DNA of 64,000 nt from NCBI GenBank assembly GCA_002395835.1, contig DGVD01000002.1:102413-166412 (forward strand), read 5' to 3'. Shown one piece after another: positions 26,181-35,133 of the stretch. The stretch is from Bacteroidales bacterium UBA4293. Its GTDB lineage: Bacteria > Bacteroidota > Bacteroidia > Bacteroidales > Bacteroidaceae. The position numbers and the translations under genes were made by a program. The notes under the pieces were generated by a model, which ran no database searches, had not been told where the DNA came from, and saw only the letters and a list, made by a program, of their open reading frames with translations. Positions within the stretch are counted from its first letter, which is position 1; the number at the start of each line of letters is the position of its first letter.

Positions 26181-26963
26181 TCAGTTTTGTTTCTCTGTCA
26201 TATATTTCCAATACCTTCGTGGCATATCACCAGCTTGTTTCTTGGGGTTAAGTCTTTCTTTTATGCAAATGGCTTTAAAATACGTTTTCCATAAGTCTTG
26301 AAAGAGCTTGTCATTGTCCGATAGTATATCGGAATTCATTTTTCCTGTTTCATTATCAAAAGATAGTGTTTCTCCTTCGCTGAATGTTATTCTGCTTGCT
26401 TCTTCTTTGTCATAGTAATAACCGTATTTCCTTTTAGCATCAAAAATCAGGAAGCTTTGATCATTAAATCTATCTTTAAAATGGTCTATGATAAGAGGAA
26501 GTACATTGTGGTCAGGATGAATAACCCCTAGGTAGGTGCCATCTTTTGCTTGTTGGAAACGTAAGAACTGTTTCATGCGTTTTGCCTCATAACATACTCT
26601 CCTATAAGTTTGAGTGCAAAGAAGTACATCTGGGTCAGAGAAATTTTTTTCGATGGAGATTTTATTCGGATTTTTAAAAGCTTTGCAGATATAGGAGAAT
26701 AATGCATAGTTCTTATCTCTTTCCTCAGACAGGAAGGAGATGGTGATGATAGACAGACCGATATAGGAGAGTTTGTTTTCCAGCCCTTTCCAAACTCTTT
26801 TTGATTTATTCTCGTCGGTATGTATTTCGTGGATTCGATCACAAAATAGAGGAATGGCATCTCCTGCAGTCAACAAGTCATTTGGCATTTCATGATAATA
26901 GAATGAATCGAAAACTGCAGAAAGTAATCCGTCTAATGTATTGTCGAAGGTATAAACTAACAT
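26181..26963 (-). CDS. TIGR03915-type DNA metabolism protein
   Basis: About 260 residues, starting MLVYTFDNTLDGLLSAVFDSF, which matches the TIGR03915 family (putative DNA repair partner). I chose the ATG at 26963, 4 bases after the stop of the upstream radical SAM gene; the in-frame ATG at 27005 would overlap that gene by 38 bases and adds no conserved sequence. The family is almost always encoded next to the radical SAM family TIGR03916, as here, so the two products probably act together on DNA. The chemistry is unknown. Confidence 0.85.
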   Translation of the reverse strand: MLVYTFDNTLDGLLSAVFDSFYYHEMPNDLLTAGDAIPLFCDRIHEIHTDENKSKRVWKGLENKLSYIGLSIITISFLSEERDKNYALFSYICKAFKNPNKISIEKNFSDPDVLLCTQTYRRVCYEAKRMKQFLRFQQAKDGTYLGVIHPDHNVLPLIIDHFKDRFNDQSFLIFDAKRKYGYYYDKEEASRITFSEGETLSFDNETGKMNSDILSDNDKLFQDLWKTYFKAICIKERLNPKKQAGDMPRRYWKYMTEKQN

Positions 26964-26967
26964 TGGC

Positions 26968-28257
26968 TTATGCATCAAAATCAAAAGATAACTGCTTCCT
27001 GTCATTAATCTCCTTTTTTTGCTTATCTGAAAGGAGTAGCGGACGGAGTCTTTCTGGATGGATTTCGTTTATTCCTATGGTGGGCCCCGAGAACATATTG
27101 GTCAATTCCCCACAGGTGATGAAATATTTCGCTTTTTTCATCACAACACCCATCTTCTTTAGATGGTAGGAGGTAATCCGATTGAATCGTCTGGAATTTA
27201 CTATTTGCAAGGCCGATTTAACCCCGATTCCTGGAACTCTAAGAATCCTTTCATAATCATCTTTATTGATGTCTACTGGAAATTGCTCAGGATGTCTTAA
27301 GGCCCAAGCCAGTTTCGGGTCTACATCCAAATCTAGATTTGTATGTATCTCATCTACTATTTCATTTACATTGAAATGATAGAAACGCAGCAGCCAGTCT
27401 GCTTGATAAAGTCTATTCTCTCTAACCAATGGTGGCTGCTTGAGTACCGGAAGACGAGAATCATAGGTGTTCACGCTTATGTAACCAGAATAATAGACTC
27501 TTCGCATAGTAGGCTGATTATATAGGGCTGATGACAATAGAAGTATATCTTTGTCGGTTTCTGGTGTGGCACCTACAATCATTTGAGTAGATTGACCTGC
27601 AGGGACAAATCTAGGAACATGTTTCAAGTGCTTCTTGTCTTCTTTATTCTCTAATACTCCTTCCCGGATAAAGCCCATAGGTTCAAAAACACTTTTATGG
27701 TCTTTTTCAGGAGCTAGTAGTTTAAGCGATTCTTCTTTGGGGATTTCTATATTGACGCTCATTCTATCGGCATAGAGACCTGCTCTTTTTATTAATTCAC
27801 GACTAGCACCTGGGATGGATTTCAAATGGATATAACCGTTGAAACGATGTATTGTACGTAAGTCTTGTGCTATACGAACCAGCCTTTCCATGGTATAGTC
27901 TGGATTTCTAACTACACCACTGCTTAAAAACAGGCCTTCTATATAGTTGCGACGATAAAACTCCATCACTATTTCTTCCAGTTCACTGACACTTAATGTA
28001 GCCCTCTTGATGTCATTGCTTCTTCTGTTAATGCAATATGCGCAGTCGTACATACAATAGTTCGTCAGCATCACTTTCAGCAAAGAAATGCATCTTCCGT
28101 CATCAGCAAAACTGTGGCATATACCTACACCACCAACGGTATTGCCCACCATTCCTTTCTTTCCACTTCTTACTGTTCCGGATGATGAGCACGATACATC
28201 GTATTTAGCACTTTCTGCTAATATACGCAGTTTCTCTATAGTTGATTCTGTCAGCAT
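26968..28257 (-). CDS. Putative DNA modification/repair radical SAM protein (TIGR03916)
   Basis: A 429-residue radical SAM enzyme. The cluster motif CMYDCAYC gives Cys68-x3-Cys72-x2-Cys75. Further cysteines at 23, 47 and 56 could bind a second cluster. Near residues 330-360, RVPGIGVKSALQIVNSRR is a helix-hairpin-helix element, which usually contacts DNA. This arrangement is that of the TIGR03916 family. It is encoded directly upstream of its usual partner (TIGR03915). Expected to act on DNA lesions or modified bases by analogy with spore photoproduct lyase, but no substrate has been established. Confidence 0.9.
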   Translation of the reverse strand: MLTESTIEKLRILAESAKYDVSCSSSGTVRSGKKGMVGNTVGGVGICHSFADDGRCISLLKVMLTNYCMYDCAYCINRRSNDIKRATLSVSELEEIVMEFYRRNYIEGLFLSSGVVRNPDYTMERLVRIAQDLRTIHRFNGYIHLKSIPGASRELIKRAGLYADRMSVNIEIPKEESLKLLAPEKDHKSVFEPMGFIREGVLENKEDKKHLKHVPRFVPAGQSTQMIVGATPETDKDILLLSSALYNQPTMRRVYYSGYISVNTYDSRLPVLKQPPLVRENRLYQADWLLRFYHFNVNEIVDEIHTNLDLDVDPKLAWALRHPEQFPVDINKDDYERILRVPGIGVKSALQIVNSRRFNRITSYHLKKMGVVMKKAKYFITCGELTNMFSGPTIGINEIHPERLRPLLLSDKQKKEINDRKQLSFDFDA

Positions 28258-28344
28258 TTAAAATTCCTTTAACTAGCAGTTGGCCACAAAAGTAGAATAA
28301 TCTTTTGTCAGTTTATGTCAACTTCTCTAAATAAAATGTTAAAG

Positions 28345-30753
28345 CTATTTTCTTTTTATCTTGATGACTGCTAAGCTGTAAGGTTCTAATTGGTAATTGT
28401 ATAAATCTTCTATATTATTCAATACTTTTTCCTCGGGTTTTGCATTTGTGTCGTTGGGAGTCCCACTTAAAATCGTTTCTTGAATAAGAACTTTATCATC
28501 GATGTTTACATCCTGCTCATTCAACTGGAATGTAATTTTAGTAGGGAGCAGGTTAACCATCTTGAGAATTAAGTTCCCTTCTTTATCTTTTAAAGATGAA
28601 AAGCCAATTCTTTCTTTAACTCCGAAAGATTCATTTTCCACTTTAACGGAATTCTCTAAATAAGTTGTCCCTGAGTATTTTGAGAACAGTTGCTGGACAT
28701 AATACCCCACAGTAGGTTTTACTTCTTTGTTGTTAAAATAAATCAGGTCAGGATTCCAGTTCGTATGTCCTTCTTTTGCCAATAGTGGTGCATAGCTACT
28801 CATTTGAACCAAGTCTCCATTCCGCTCTATCGATGTCAGATACAATGCTTCTGACAATGCAGTTTCTATATTATTTGGTCGTCCAGGCAGATGAGCTGCG
28901 TATTCACCTAAATATACTTTAGATCTATTCCTATCATATTTATCATAGAAATCCTGATTGTAAATAAACCAGCCTGGGGTGTTGTAGTAGTGTTCATCTA
29001 CCATTGGAATATCCAGCTCATCAGCTAGTTTCCATCCTTCTGTATAATCGCTTCCTTTATAGAAAGGCCCAACTGTTCCTATGACTGTGATTTCTGGATA
29101 TTTATCTCTCACTGCGTTATAGATCATACGGAACCTTTCCTCAAAGACATCGGTAATTTGGTCTTCATTACCTATACCGATATATTTTAGATTGAAAGGT
29201 TTACTATGTCCATTTTCAGCTCTTTTTTTACCCCAAATAGTCTTTTTCGGATCACCGTTGGCATATTCTAACAAATCCAGAATGTCTTGAACGTACTCAT
29301 CCATATCTTCCATTGGAATTCCGGTTTGTTGGCCATAAGTAGTAAGCAAGTCATGAGAGTATTTGCTGGCACGACCAGAGTTTTGGCAGGGTACACCTGC
29401 TGCTACCACAGGAAGTGGTTCCGCTCCTATATCTTCACAAAATTGGAAGTATTCATGATAGCCCAGCCCTCGTGTCTGGTGATAATTCCAGATATTTGGC
29501 AGTGGCTTACGTGCTTCCAGTGGGCCGATACTTCCTTTCCAGTCGTAGATATTGTCTATTCCATTGCCATGAGCTACGCAACCTCCTGGGAAACGGATAA
29601 ATTTAGGTTGTAAATCTGCTAGAATTTGAGCTAAATCTTCTCTTAGACCATGGTTTTTAAAGGTGTGTCTAGGAAATAAAGATACCATGTCTATATAGTA
29701 CGTTCCTCCAGTAAGAGGTTCAATGGAGAGTATAGCATTTTCTATATTGCGTGATGGATTCAAGGTACATGAATGTTTTTTCCATCCTCCTTTAGAAGTT
29801 GAAACAACACCTCCTGCAATGGTAGTTCCTGTTTTAGGGTCTACCAAACCTATTTTCAGCCTTCCTCCATTTTCTGAATATGCAAAGACGGAAAAGTCGT
29901 ATTTTTCATCTTTATTTATGTAATATCCATCAAATCCAGAGTTGGTGAGAAAGGCACCCGGTGCATTTACTTTAAGAACTGCATAATGTGGATTATTTGG
30001 ATGGATAGGAGATACAGTGTCTATTTTGAAGGTAGCATCATTTCCTTTGAGTTCCCAACTGGTATCCGATTTCCAACCTTTGTGATCCATGGAAGAGAAT
30101 TCAAAATCTCTGTTTCTTACCATTTCGGCATATAAACCACCATCTGCTGCATGACTGATGTCTTCAAAGAAAATACCAATGAGTTTGTCGCTTATTTGTT
30201 TCTTATTCCCTGTAAAATCTACTTTCACATGGACAGGGGAGAGGTCTTTAAATCTCACCAAATCTTCGGTTGTAGTCTCTGCATAGAGTTTATCTTTATA
30301 TTTACTGCTTTCTGCCGACCTCTCTGCAGCAACTAGGTCTTTGTATGCTATTTTTAGGATTTTATATTCCGCTTCGGGCTTCTCACGGAAATATGTTTGC
30401 CTTCCCCAATCGAATAAATTCTGGGAAGTAGCTCTGGCATATGCATCTCCTGCTTGATTTAGTTTCCATATACATACCCATTGGTCGTTCTCTCTAAAAA
30501 GGATAGGGTCATACATACTTTTCCCTTCTCCCCAAGGGCCAAAATCAGAAGAAAGAAATCCGTATCCGTTGGCAACTTGAAACCATGTCTTTTCATCTAC
30601 GCTCCAATCTAGCTTTAAACCACTCTTGCCCGCATCTGTGCTCGTTGCATAAGCCCGTAAGTACACAGAGTCGGGAACTGTGTAATAGCTATTCTGATTG
30701 GCATAGGCGCATAAACTGAATGCGCTTAATAATAATAAGAGGTATCTTTTCAT
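28345..30753 (-). CDS. GH51 alpha-L-arabinofuranosidase with extra N-terminal domain
   Basis: An 802-residue exported enzyme (signal peptide about 1-18). The GH51 barrel starts near residue 340; acid/base Glu530 is in GIGNED and nucleophile Glu617 in YLGEYAAH. A carbohydrate-binding-like sandwich (about 180-335: GLYAEMVRNRDFEF, FLTNSGFDGYYI) precedes it, and the usual C-terminal sandwich follows. Residues about 20-150 are extra: SMYDPILFRENDQWVCIWKLN looks like part of a GH43-type beta-propeller, too short to be a full catalytic domain. It removes arabinofuranose side chains from arabinan or arabinoxylan. Single-gene unit with a TATCTTTG element 8 bases upstream of the start. Confidence 0.92.
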   Translation of the reverse strand: MKRYLLLLLSAFSLCAYANQNSYYTVPDSVYLRAYATSTDAGKSGLKLDWSVDEKTWFQVANGYGFLSSDFGPWGEGKSMYDPILFRENDQWVCIWKLNQAGDAYARATSQNLFDWGRQTYFREKPEAEYKILKIAYKDLVAAERSAESSKYKDKLYAETTTEDLVRFKDLSPVHVKVDFTGNKKQISDKLIGIFFEDISHAADGGLYAEMVRNRDFEFSSMDHKGWKSDTSWELKGNDATFKIDTVSPIHPNNPHYAVLKVNAPGAFLTNSGFDGYYINKDEKYDFSVFAYSENGGRLKIGLVDPKTGTTIAGGVVSTSKGGWKKHSCTLNPSRNIENAILSIEPLTGGTYYIDMVSLFPRHTFKNHGLREDLAQILADLQPKFIRFPGGCVAHGNGIDNIYDWKGSIGPLEARKPLPNIWNYHQTRGLGYHEYFQFCEDIGAEPLPVVAAGVPCQNSGRASKYSHDLLTTYGQQTGIPMEDMDEYVQDILDLLEYANGDPKKTIWGKKRAENGHSKPFNLKYIGIGNEDQITDVFEERFRMIYNAVRDKYPEITVIGTVGPFYKGSDYTEGWKLADELDIPMVDEHYYNTPGWFIYNQDFYDKYDRNRSKVYLGEYAAHLPGRPNNIETALSEALYLTSIERNGDLVQMSSYAPLLAKEGHTNWNPDLIYFNNKEVKPTVGYYVQQLFSKYSGTTYLENSVKVENESFGVKERIGFSSLKDKEGNLILKMVNLLPTKITFQLNEQDVNIDDKVLIQETILSGTPNDTNAKPEEKVLNNIEDLYNYQLEPYSLAVIKIKRK

Positions 30754-30760
30754 ATCAATG

Positions 30761-30799
30761 CAAAGATAGTTATTTATTTAAAAATAAAGATTACCTTTG
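30761..30799. promoter_or_regulatory. Divergent promoters between GH51 and AlbA-type gene
   Basis: Minus-strand TATCTTTG (plus strand CAAAGATA, 30761-30768) faces GH51, and plus-strand TACCTTTG (30792-30799) faces the AlbA-type gene. Both fit TAnnTTTG. The two -7 elements are only 23 bases apart, so the two transcripts would compete for polymerase. Confidence 0.6.
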
Positions 30800-30820
30800 C
30801 ACTTAAAAGTATAAGGTGGA

Positions 30821-31462
30821 ATGAAAAGCCATACATTATCAGACTTGATAGCCCAAGGAGAGCATCAACAGCAGGATTTTAAATATGAAATCTCATCAGT
30901 GAGCAAGATTGCTCATTCTATCTCTGCTTTTGCCAATACTGATGGTGGCAGGTTACTAATTGGCGTGCGGGATAATGGTAAGATAGCAGGTGTGCGGAGT
31001 GAAGAAGAAATGTATATGATTGATGCTGCAGCCACCTCTTATTGTTGCCCTCCTGTAAAGTGCCAATGGGAAACAGTAACTGAAAACGGGCATACCGTAT
31101 TAATCGTGACAATAGATCGGAGCGAAAATCGTCCTGTTAGAGCTAAAGAACAAGATGGTTCCAAGAAAGCCTATGTGCGTATTAAAGATGAGAATATCGT
31201 GGCATCGCCTGTACATTTGGAACTTTGGCGCAAATATGCTTTGCAGAATGGCTCCTTTATACAGTTTACGGAGAGACAGCGTAATATTTTTAAGTTATTA
31301 AGTGAAAAGCCCGAAGGCTATACTTTAAATCAGTTCTACAAGAAATCGGGGCTTAACAGAGAGAAAGCCATTAAGATGCTGGCCAATTTCATTTACTTAG
31401 GTATAGCAGAGATGGTATTCCGTGACCATACTTTTTATTTCATTGAAAAATCTCCGGAATAA
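30821..31462 (+). CDS. AlbA-2/Schlafen-type putative regulator
   Basis: A 213-residue cytosolic protein. Residues about 5-125 form an AlbA_2 (Schlafen-like, divergent AAA_4) domain: EHQQQDFKYEI, then SAFANTDGGRLLIGVRDNGKIAGV and AYVRIKDENIVASP. The C-terminal part (about 145-210) looks like a winged helix (FTERQRNIFKLLSEKPEGYTLNQFYKKSGLN). Such proteins are annotated as ATP-binding or nucleic-acid-binding regulators; function is unproven. It is divergent from GH51 and may regulate it, which is inference from position only. Confidence 0.8.
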   Translation: MKSHTLSDLIAQGEHQQQDFKYEISSVSKIAHSISAFANTDGGRLLIGVRDNGKIAGVRSEEEMYMIDAAATSYCCPPVKCQWETVTENGHTVLIVTIDRSENRPVRAKEQDGSKKAYVRIKDENIVASPVHLELWRKYALQNGSFIQFTERQRNIFKLLSEKPEGYTLNQFYKKSGLNREKAIKMLANFIYLGIAEMVFRDHTFYFIEKSPE

Positions 31463-31503
31463 AAAAGAAGAGGCCCTGAATGATGAGCCTCTTCCTAATT
31501 TTG
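31461..31503 (-). terminator. Convergent terminator between AlbA-type and GH3 genes
   Basis: GAAGAGGC pairs with GCCTCTTC. On the minus strand a TTTTTT run follows, so it mainly serves the GH3 gene; on the plus strand the T tract is weaker. Confidence 0.8.
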
Positions 31504-31511
31504 TGGATTTC

Positions 31512-33845
31512 TTATTTCTTTACTTTGTATTTAGCTACTCGCTCGTCATTGATGACTCCCTTCCAGTTTAATCCGTAAGCAAAGTCATAGGTGTTCCCTT
31601 CTGAATCCACATAGCATTTCATATCGTGTGGGGTATCTTCAAACTGTTCCTCCACTGTGGCCATGTTAAGCGGCATCTGCATAGGAAGAAGGGCAGATGG
31701 TTCTTCTTTTCCTGATATCAAGTCCAGCAGTACCTGATTCTGGATGACGAAACCCACTAGAATAGCATCTACGTAAGGTTCGAATTCTGCCATCACCATT
31801 GGACGGTCCATGTTGATGCATACGATGACTGGCTTTTCACCCATAGCTTTGCGAGTATTCAGCACCATATCCAGTTCGCACTTGTTGTTAGCTTTTGTGC
31901 TCTTACCACGGTATGAACGGTCGGTGAAATTTTCTTGCGGGTCACCACCTGCTAGAGAATGTGGTCTAGCATTAATAGCTGTATAGTCGTTGTACTGCAA
32001 TGAAATAGGCACATAACCGTTGCCTCCCTTTTTCTTGTCGGCTTTGCTATAGCCATTACCAGTTGCAGGGTTAGTTATGTAGCAGATAGCGAAATCAGCT
32101 TCTGATGGGTTATCCACCACAGTGAAATATTTAGCCAGTTGCTCTTTCTCTACAGGATCTGCATCGTATGCTTCTACTGGTGTTCCAAAGAAGTTTACAG
32201 TGGCCTCGTGATGTACTTTTGGCACGTAAACCTTCTTCTTTTCTGCCATAGGAAGTACGTTGTTCTTGTTCTTGAGCATCACTACAGATTTTACCTGTGC
32301 GTCATAGCCTTCTTTCATGAAAATAGGATTTCCTACCAGTTCCTGTGATGCCTTAGGGTTGACATACGGGTTTTCAAAGAGTCCTACTCTGAAGATGTTC
32401 AGCAACAAGCGCTTTGCAGATGCTTCCATGCGGGCGCGCATAAACTCTTCTCCATGCTCTTTTACACCCATTTGATAAGCATCGAGCACAGGCTGTAATT
32501 CATTGTTTCCTCCAAACTGGTCTACACCAGCCATAAGAATCTTATAGTGGCGAGTCACAATATCTTCGGTTTCATGGCCCCAGCATTTTCCTCCCATCAT
32601 GGATTCAAAATCTGTTCCTTCATCGGCTGTAACACCCCAGTCGGTACATACCACACCTTCAAACTCATATTTGTTTCTAAGCAAGTCTGTAATTAAGTAC
32701 TTAGAGTAGTTGTTGCCCTCCATATTACCTGTGCCATCATAATTGGTGGAAATGGTATAATAAGGCATGATGGCAGAAGCCATCTGGGTTTTTCCGCTCA
32801 AGCGGAAAGCTCCTTCTGTAAATGGCTTTAATGCCAGTGCTTCATTGTGTCCTGGGTAGACAGCATATTTACCATTGATGAAATGAGCATCTCTTCCTCC
32901 TTCGCCACTTCCACCACCTGGCCAGTGTTTTACCATGGCATTGACTGATTCATATCCCCATCCGTCGGCAATCTCAGCATCCTCGCTACTAGTTTGGAAA
33001 CCATCGCAGTAGGCTCTGGCTATATCAGTAGAAAGTGCGGGATCCTCACCGAAGGTTCCACTGTTTCTCCACCAACGTGGGTCGGTAGCTATATCTACTT
33101 GTGGAGAGAGGGCAGTGGTAATTCCCAGAGCACGATATTCCAAGGAAGCCACACGGCCGAATTCTTCTATCATAGCAGGGTCGAAGGTGGCAGCTAAGCC
33201 TAAAGTGCTAGGCCACAATGAAATCTGCCCACCGGCTCCAGCATTGAATTCAGCAGTGGCTACTGCATCGTGGCGTGGGTCAGTACTTGTGTTGGATGGG
33301 ATACCATGATCCAACCCCTCACAGAAAGCTTGCATATTGTTGTTCCAAGTGGCAGCCACCTCTGGAGATTCTACCATGGTGATAAGCACATGGCGTAGGT
33401 GATCTTCCTTTAGGAATTTCTTCTGCTGGTCTGTTAAATCACTGATTTTTGCATTACTTTCTTTGAGAGGCTTGCCATCGTAGGTTCCCACAGCTCCGTA
33501 TGAAAAGCCTGAGGAAGTTAATGACTGATGTGCACTGTAGAGCATTAATCCTCCTATCTCTTCAATACTTAGTTGTTTAGCCAAATCTTCGGCTCTTTCT
33601 TCGAAAGTTTTGCGCCAATCTTCATATACATCAAGTTTTCCGTTCTTGTTCAAATCCTTGAATTTGAATCCGTCTTGTTCCAGAATCTGGATGCCAGAGG
33701 TGGGGGAGTAACCCAGGTTCTGACCGCCTTTTTGAATAATGAGATTATAGCCATCGAACTGCTGTTCTGACACGTCAGGACCGGTGCAGCCACATAGTGT
33801 GCATACTGCTAGTGCTGGCAGAGCTAATTTGAGTGCTTTTTTCAT
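31512..33845 (-). CDS. GH3 glycosidase lipoprotein
   Basis: A 777-residue lipoprotein (lipobox LCGC near residue 19) of glycoside hydrolase family 3. The nucleophile is Asp402 in GVVCTDWGV. The barrel holds VKHWPGGGSGEGGRDAHF and ALSPQVDIATDPRWWRNSGTFGEDP, and the second domain is QVKSVVMLKNKNNVLPM. It differs clearly from the GH3 enzyme at 20299 and is closer to the beta-glucosidase/xylosidase forms that end without a fibronectin domain. It is a stand-alone gene; the substrate cannot be fixed. Minus-strand TAATTTTG at 33877-33884 is the likely -7 element. Confidence 0.92.
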   Translation of the reverse strand: MKKALKLALPALAVCTLCGCTGPDVSEQQFDGYNLIIQKGGQNLGYSPTSGIQILEQDGFKFKDLNKNGKLDVYEDWRKTFEERAEDLAKQLSIEEIGGLMLYSAHQSLTSSGFSYGAVGTYDGKPLKESNAKISDLTDQQKKFLKEDHLRHVLITMVESPEVAATWNNNMQAFCEGLDHGIPSNTSTDPRHDAVATAEFNAGAGGQISLWPSTLGLAATFDPAMIEEFGRVASLEYRALGITTALSPQVDIATDPRWWRNSGTFGEDPALSTDIARAYCDGFQTSSEDAEIADGWGYESVNAMVKHWPGGGSGEGGRDAHFINGKYAVYPGHNEALALKPFTEGAFRLSGKTQMASAIMPYYTISTNYDGTGNMEGNNYSKYLITDLLRNKYEFEGVVCTDWGVTADEGTDFESMMGGKCWGHETEDIVTRHYKILMAGVDQFGGNNELQPVLDAYQMGVKEHGEEFMRARMEASAKRLLLNIFRVGLFENPYVNPKASQELVGNPIFMKEGYDAQVKSVVMLKNKNNVLPMAEKKKVYVPKVHHEATVNFFGTPVEAYDADPVEKEQLAKYFTVVDNPSEADFAICYITNPATGNGYSKADKKKGGNGYVPISLQYNDYTAINARPHSLAGGDPQENFTDRSYRGKSTKANNKCELDMVLNTRKAMGEKPVIVCINMDRPMVMAEFEPYVDAILVGFVIQNQVLLDLISGKEEPSALLPMQMPLNMATVEEQFEDTPHDMKCYVDSEGNTYDFAYGLNWKGVINDERVAKYKVKK

Positions 33846-33876
33846 GTTATAATAAATTTTAGGTAAACCTTTCTTG

Positions 33877-33884
33877 CAAAATTA
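33877..33884 (-). promoter_or_regulatory. -7 element for the GH3 lipoprotein gene
   Basis: Plus-strand CAAAATTA reads TAATTTTG on the minus strand, 31 bases upstream of the start. Confidence 0.5.
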
Positions 33885-33948
33885 TATAAAAATAATGAAT
33901 TGTAACATTTCGTTTCCTCTTTTTCCTTTCTTTCTAATTAATTTGTCT

Positions 33949-33956
33949 TATTTTTG
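33949..33956 (+). promoter_or_regulatory. -7 element for the clostripain-like gene
   Basis: TATTTTTG fits TAnnTTTG, 18 bases upstream of the ATG at 33975. Confidence 0.5.
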
Positions 33957-33974
33957 CATGCAAATGATTGAATA

Positions 33975-35117
33975 ATGAGAAATAAGTTCTTTTATATTTT
34001 CGTTTTCCTTTTCAGTGTTGGCTTCAGCGCTTGTAGACATGATGATGATCCCATCCCTGAGCCTATCGATGGGTATAAGCGTACTTTGTTCGTTTATATG
34101 CCTTGGGCATCTAACCTGTATAGTGCTTTCGAGCAAAATCTATCCGATTTGATGACAGCCATTAATACCACGGGGCTAGATAATCAGCGTGTTATTATAT
34201 TTTTAGCGAATAGCAATAAAACGGCTACCTTGCAGGAGGTGGTTTTATATAATGGTTTCTATAGCCGGAAAAACATCAAGGATTATACGTTCACTATGGC
34301 TGATTATACCACGGAAAAGGGGCTTACTTCCATCTTGAGCGACGTGATAGCTACAGCTCCAGCTGATGAATTCAGCATGATTATCGGTTGCCATGGCATG
34401 GGGTGGCTGCCTGTGACTCGTTCAGTACAAATGGCTCCTACTCGTTGGTTTGGTGGAGCTTCATCGCTTTATCAAACAGAAATATCCACGCTTCACCGAG
34501 CGCTGAGTAATGTGAATATAAAGCTAGAATATGTGCTCTTCGACGACTGTTATATGGCCAATGCCGAAGTGGCTTATGAATTGAAGGATGTGACGAACTA
34601 TCTCATAGCATCTACCTGTGAGATAATGAATTATGGAATGCCATATCATAAGATGGGAAAGTACCTTTTAGGGAAACCAGATTATCAGAATATCTGTGCT
34701 TCGTTTTTTACGTTCTATAGTTCCTATTCCTATCCTTATGGCACTATCAGTGTGACTTCTACCAGTCAGCTGCCTGCCTTGGCTCAGGCCATGAAGCAAC
34801 TGAATGACACCTATACATTCGACACTTCTTACCTGGATAGCATTCAAGATTTGGATGGATTCAGCCCCACTATGTTCTTCGATTTTGGTAGCTATGTGGA
34901 ATATCTTACTGTTACGAATCCTGATGCAGCCGGCACTTGCCTGTATCGGTTGGGATTGGCAGTGCCCTATAAGTCGAATACCCCTCAGTATTATTCCCAA
35001 TTTATCAAAGAAGGAACAGATATAAATACTTATAGCGGCTTATCTATTTCCGATCCTAGTGTACACACTGATACCAATAAGAAGAGTGAAACATCTTGGT
35101 GGCTTGCTACGCATTAA
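33975..35117 (+). CDS. Clostripain-family (C11) cysteine peptidase lipoprotein
   Basis: A 380-residue lipoprotein (FSAC lipobox near residue 20) of peptidase family C11, the clostripain group of clan CD. The catalytic pair is His140 in GCHGMGW and Cys192 in FDDCYMANAEVAYEL, both in the spacing expected for C11. Family members cleave after Arg or Lys and often mature by autocleavage. It is followed 16 bases later by a tricorn-like protease gene on the same strand, so the two may form a protein-degrading unit. Confidence 0.9.
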   Translation: MRNKFFYIFVFLFSVGFSACRHDDDPIPEPIDGYKRTLFVYMPWASNLYSAFEQNLSDLMTAINTTGLDNQRVIIFLANSNKTATLQEVVLYNGFYSRKNIKDYTFTMADYTTEKGLTSILSDVIATAPADEFSMIIGCHGMGWLPVTRSVQMAPTRWFGGASSLYQTEISTLHRALSNVNIKLEYVLFDDCYMANAEVAYELKDVTNYLIASTCEIMNYGMPYHKMGKYLLGKPDYQNICASFFTFYSSYSYPYGTISVTSTSQLPALAQAMKQLNDTYTFDTSYLDSIQDLDGFSPTMFFDFGSYVEYLTVTNPDAAGTCLYRLGLAVPYKSNTPQYYSQFIKEGTDINTYSGLSISDPSVHTDTNKKSETSWWLATH

Positions 35118-35133
35118 ACAAAACTTACAATAA

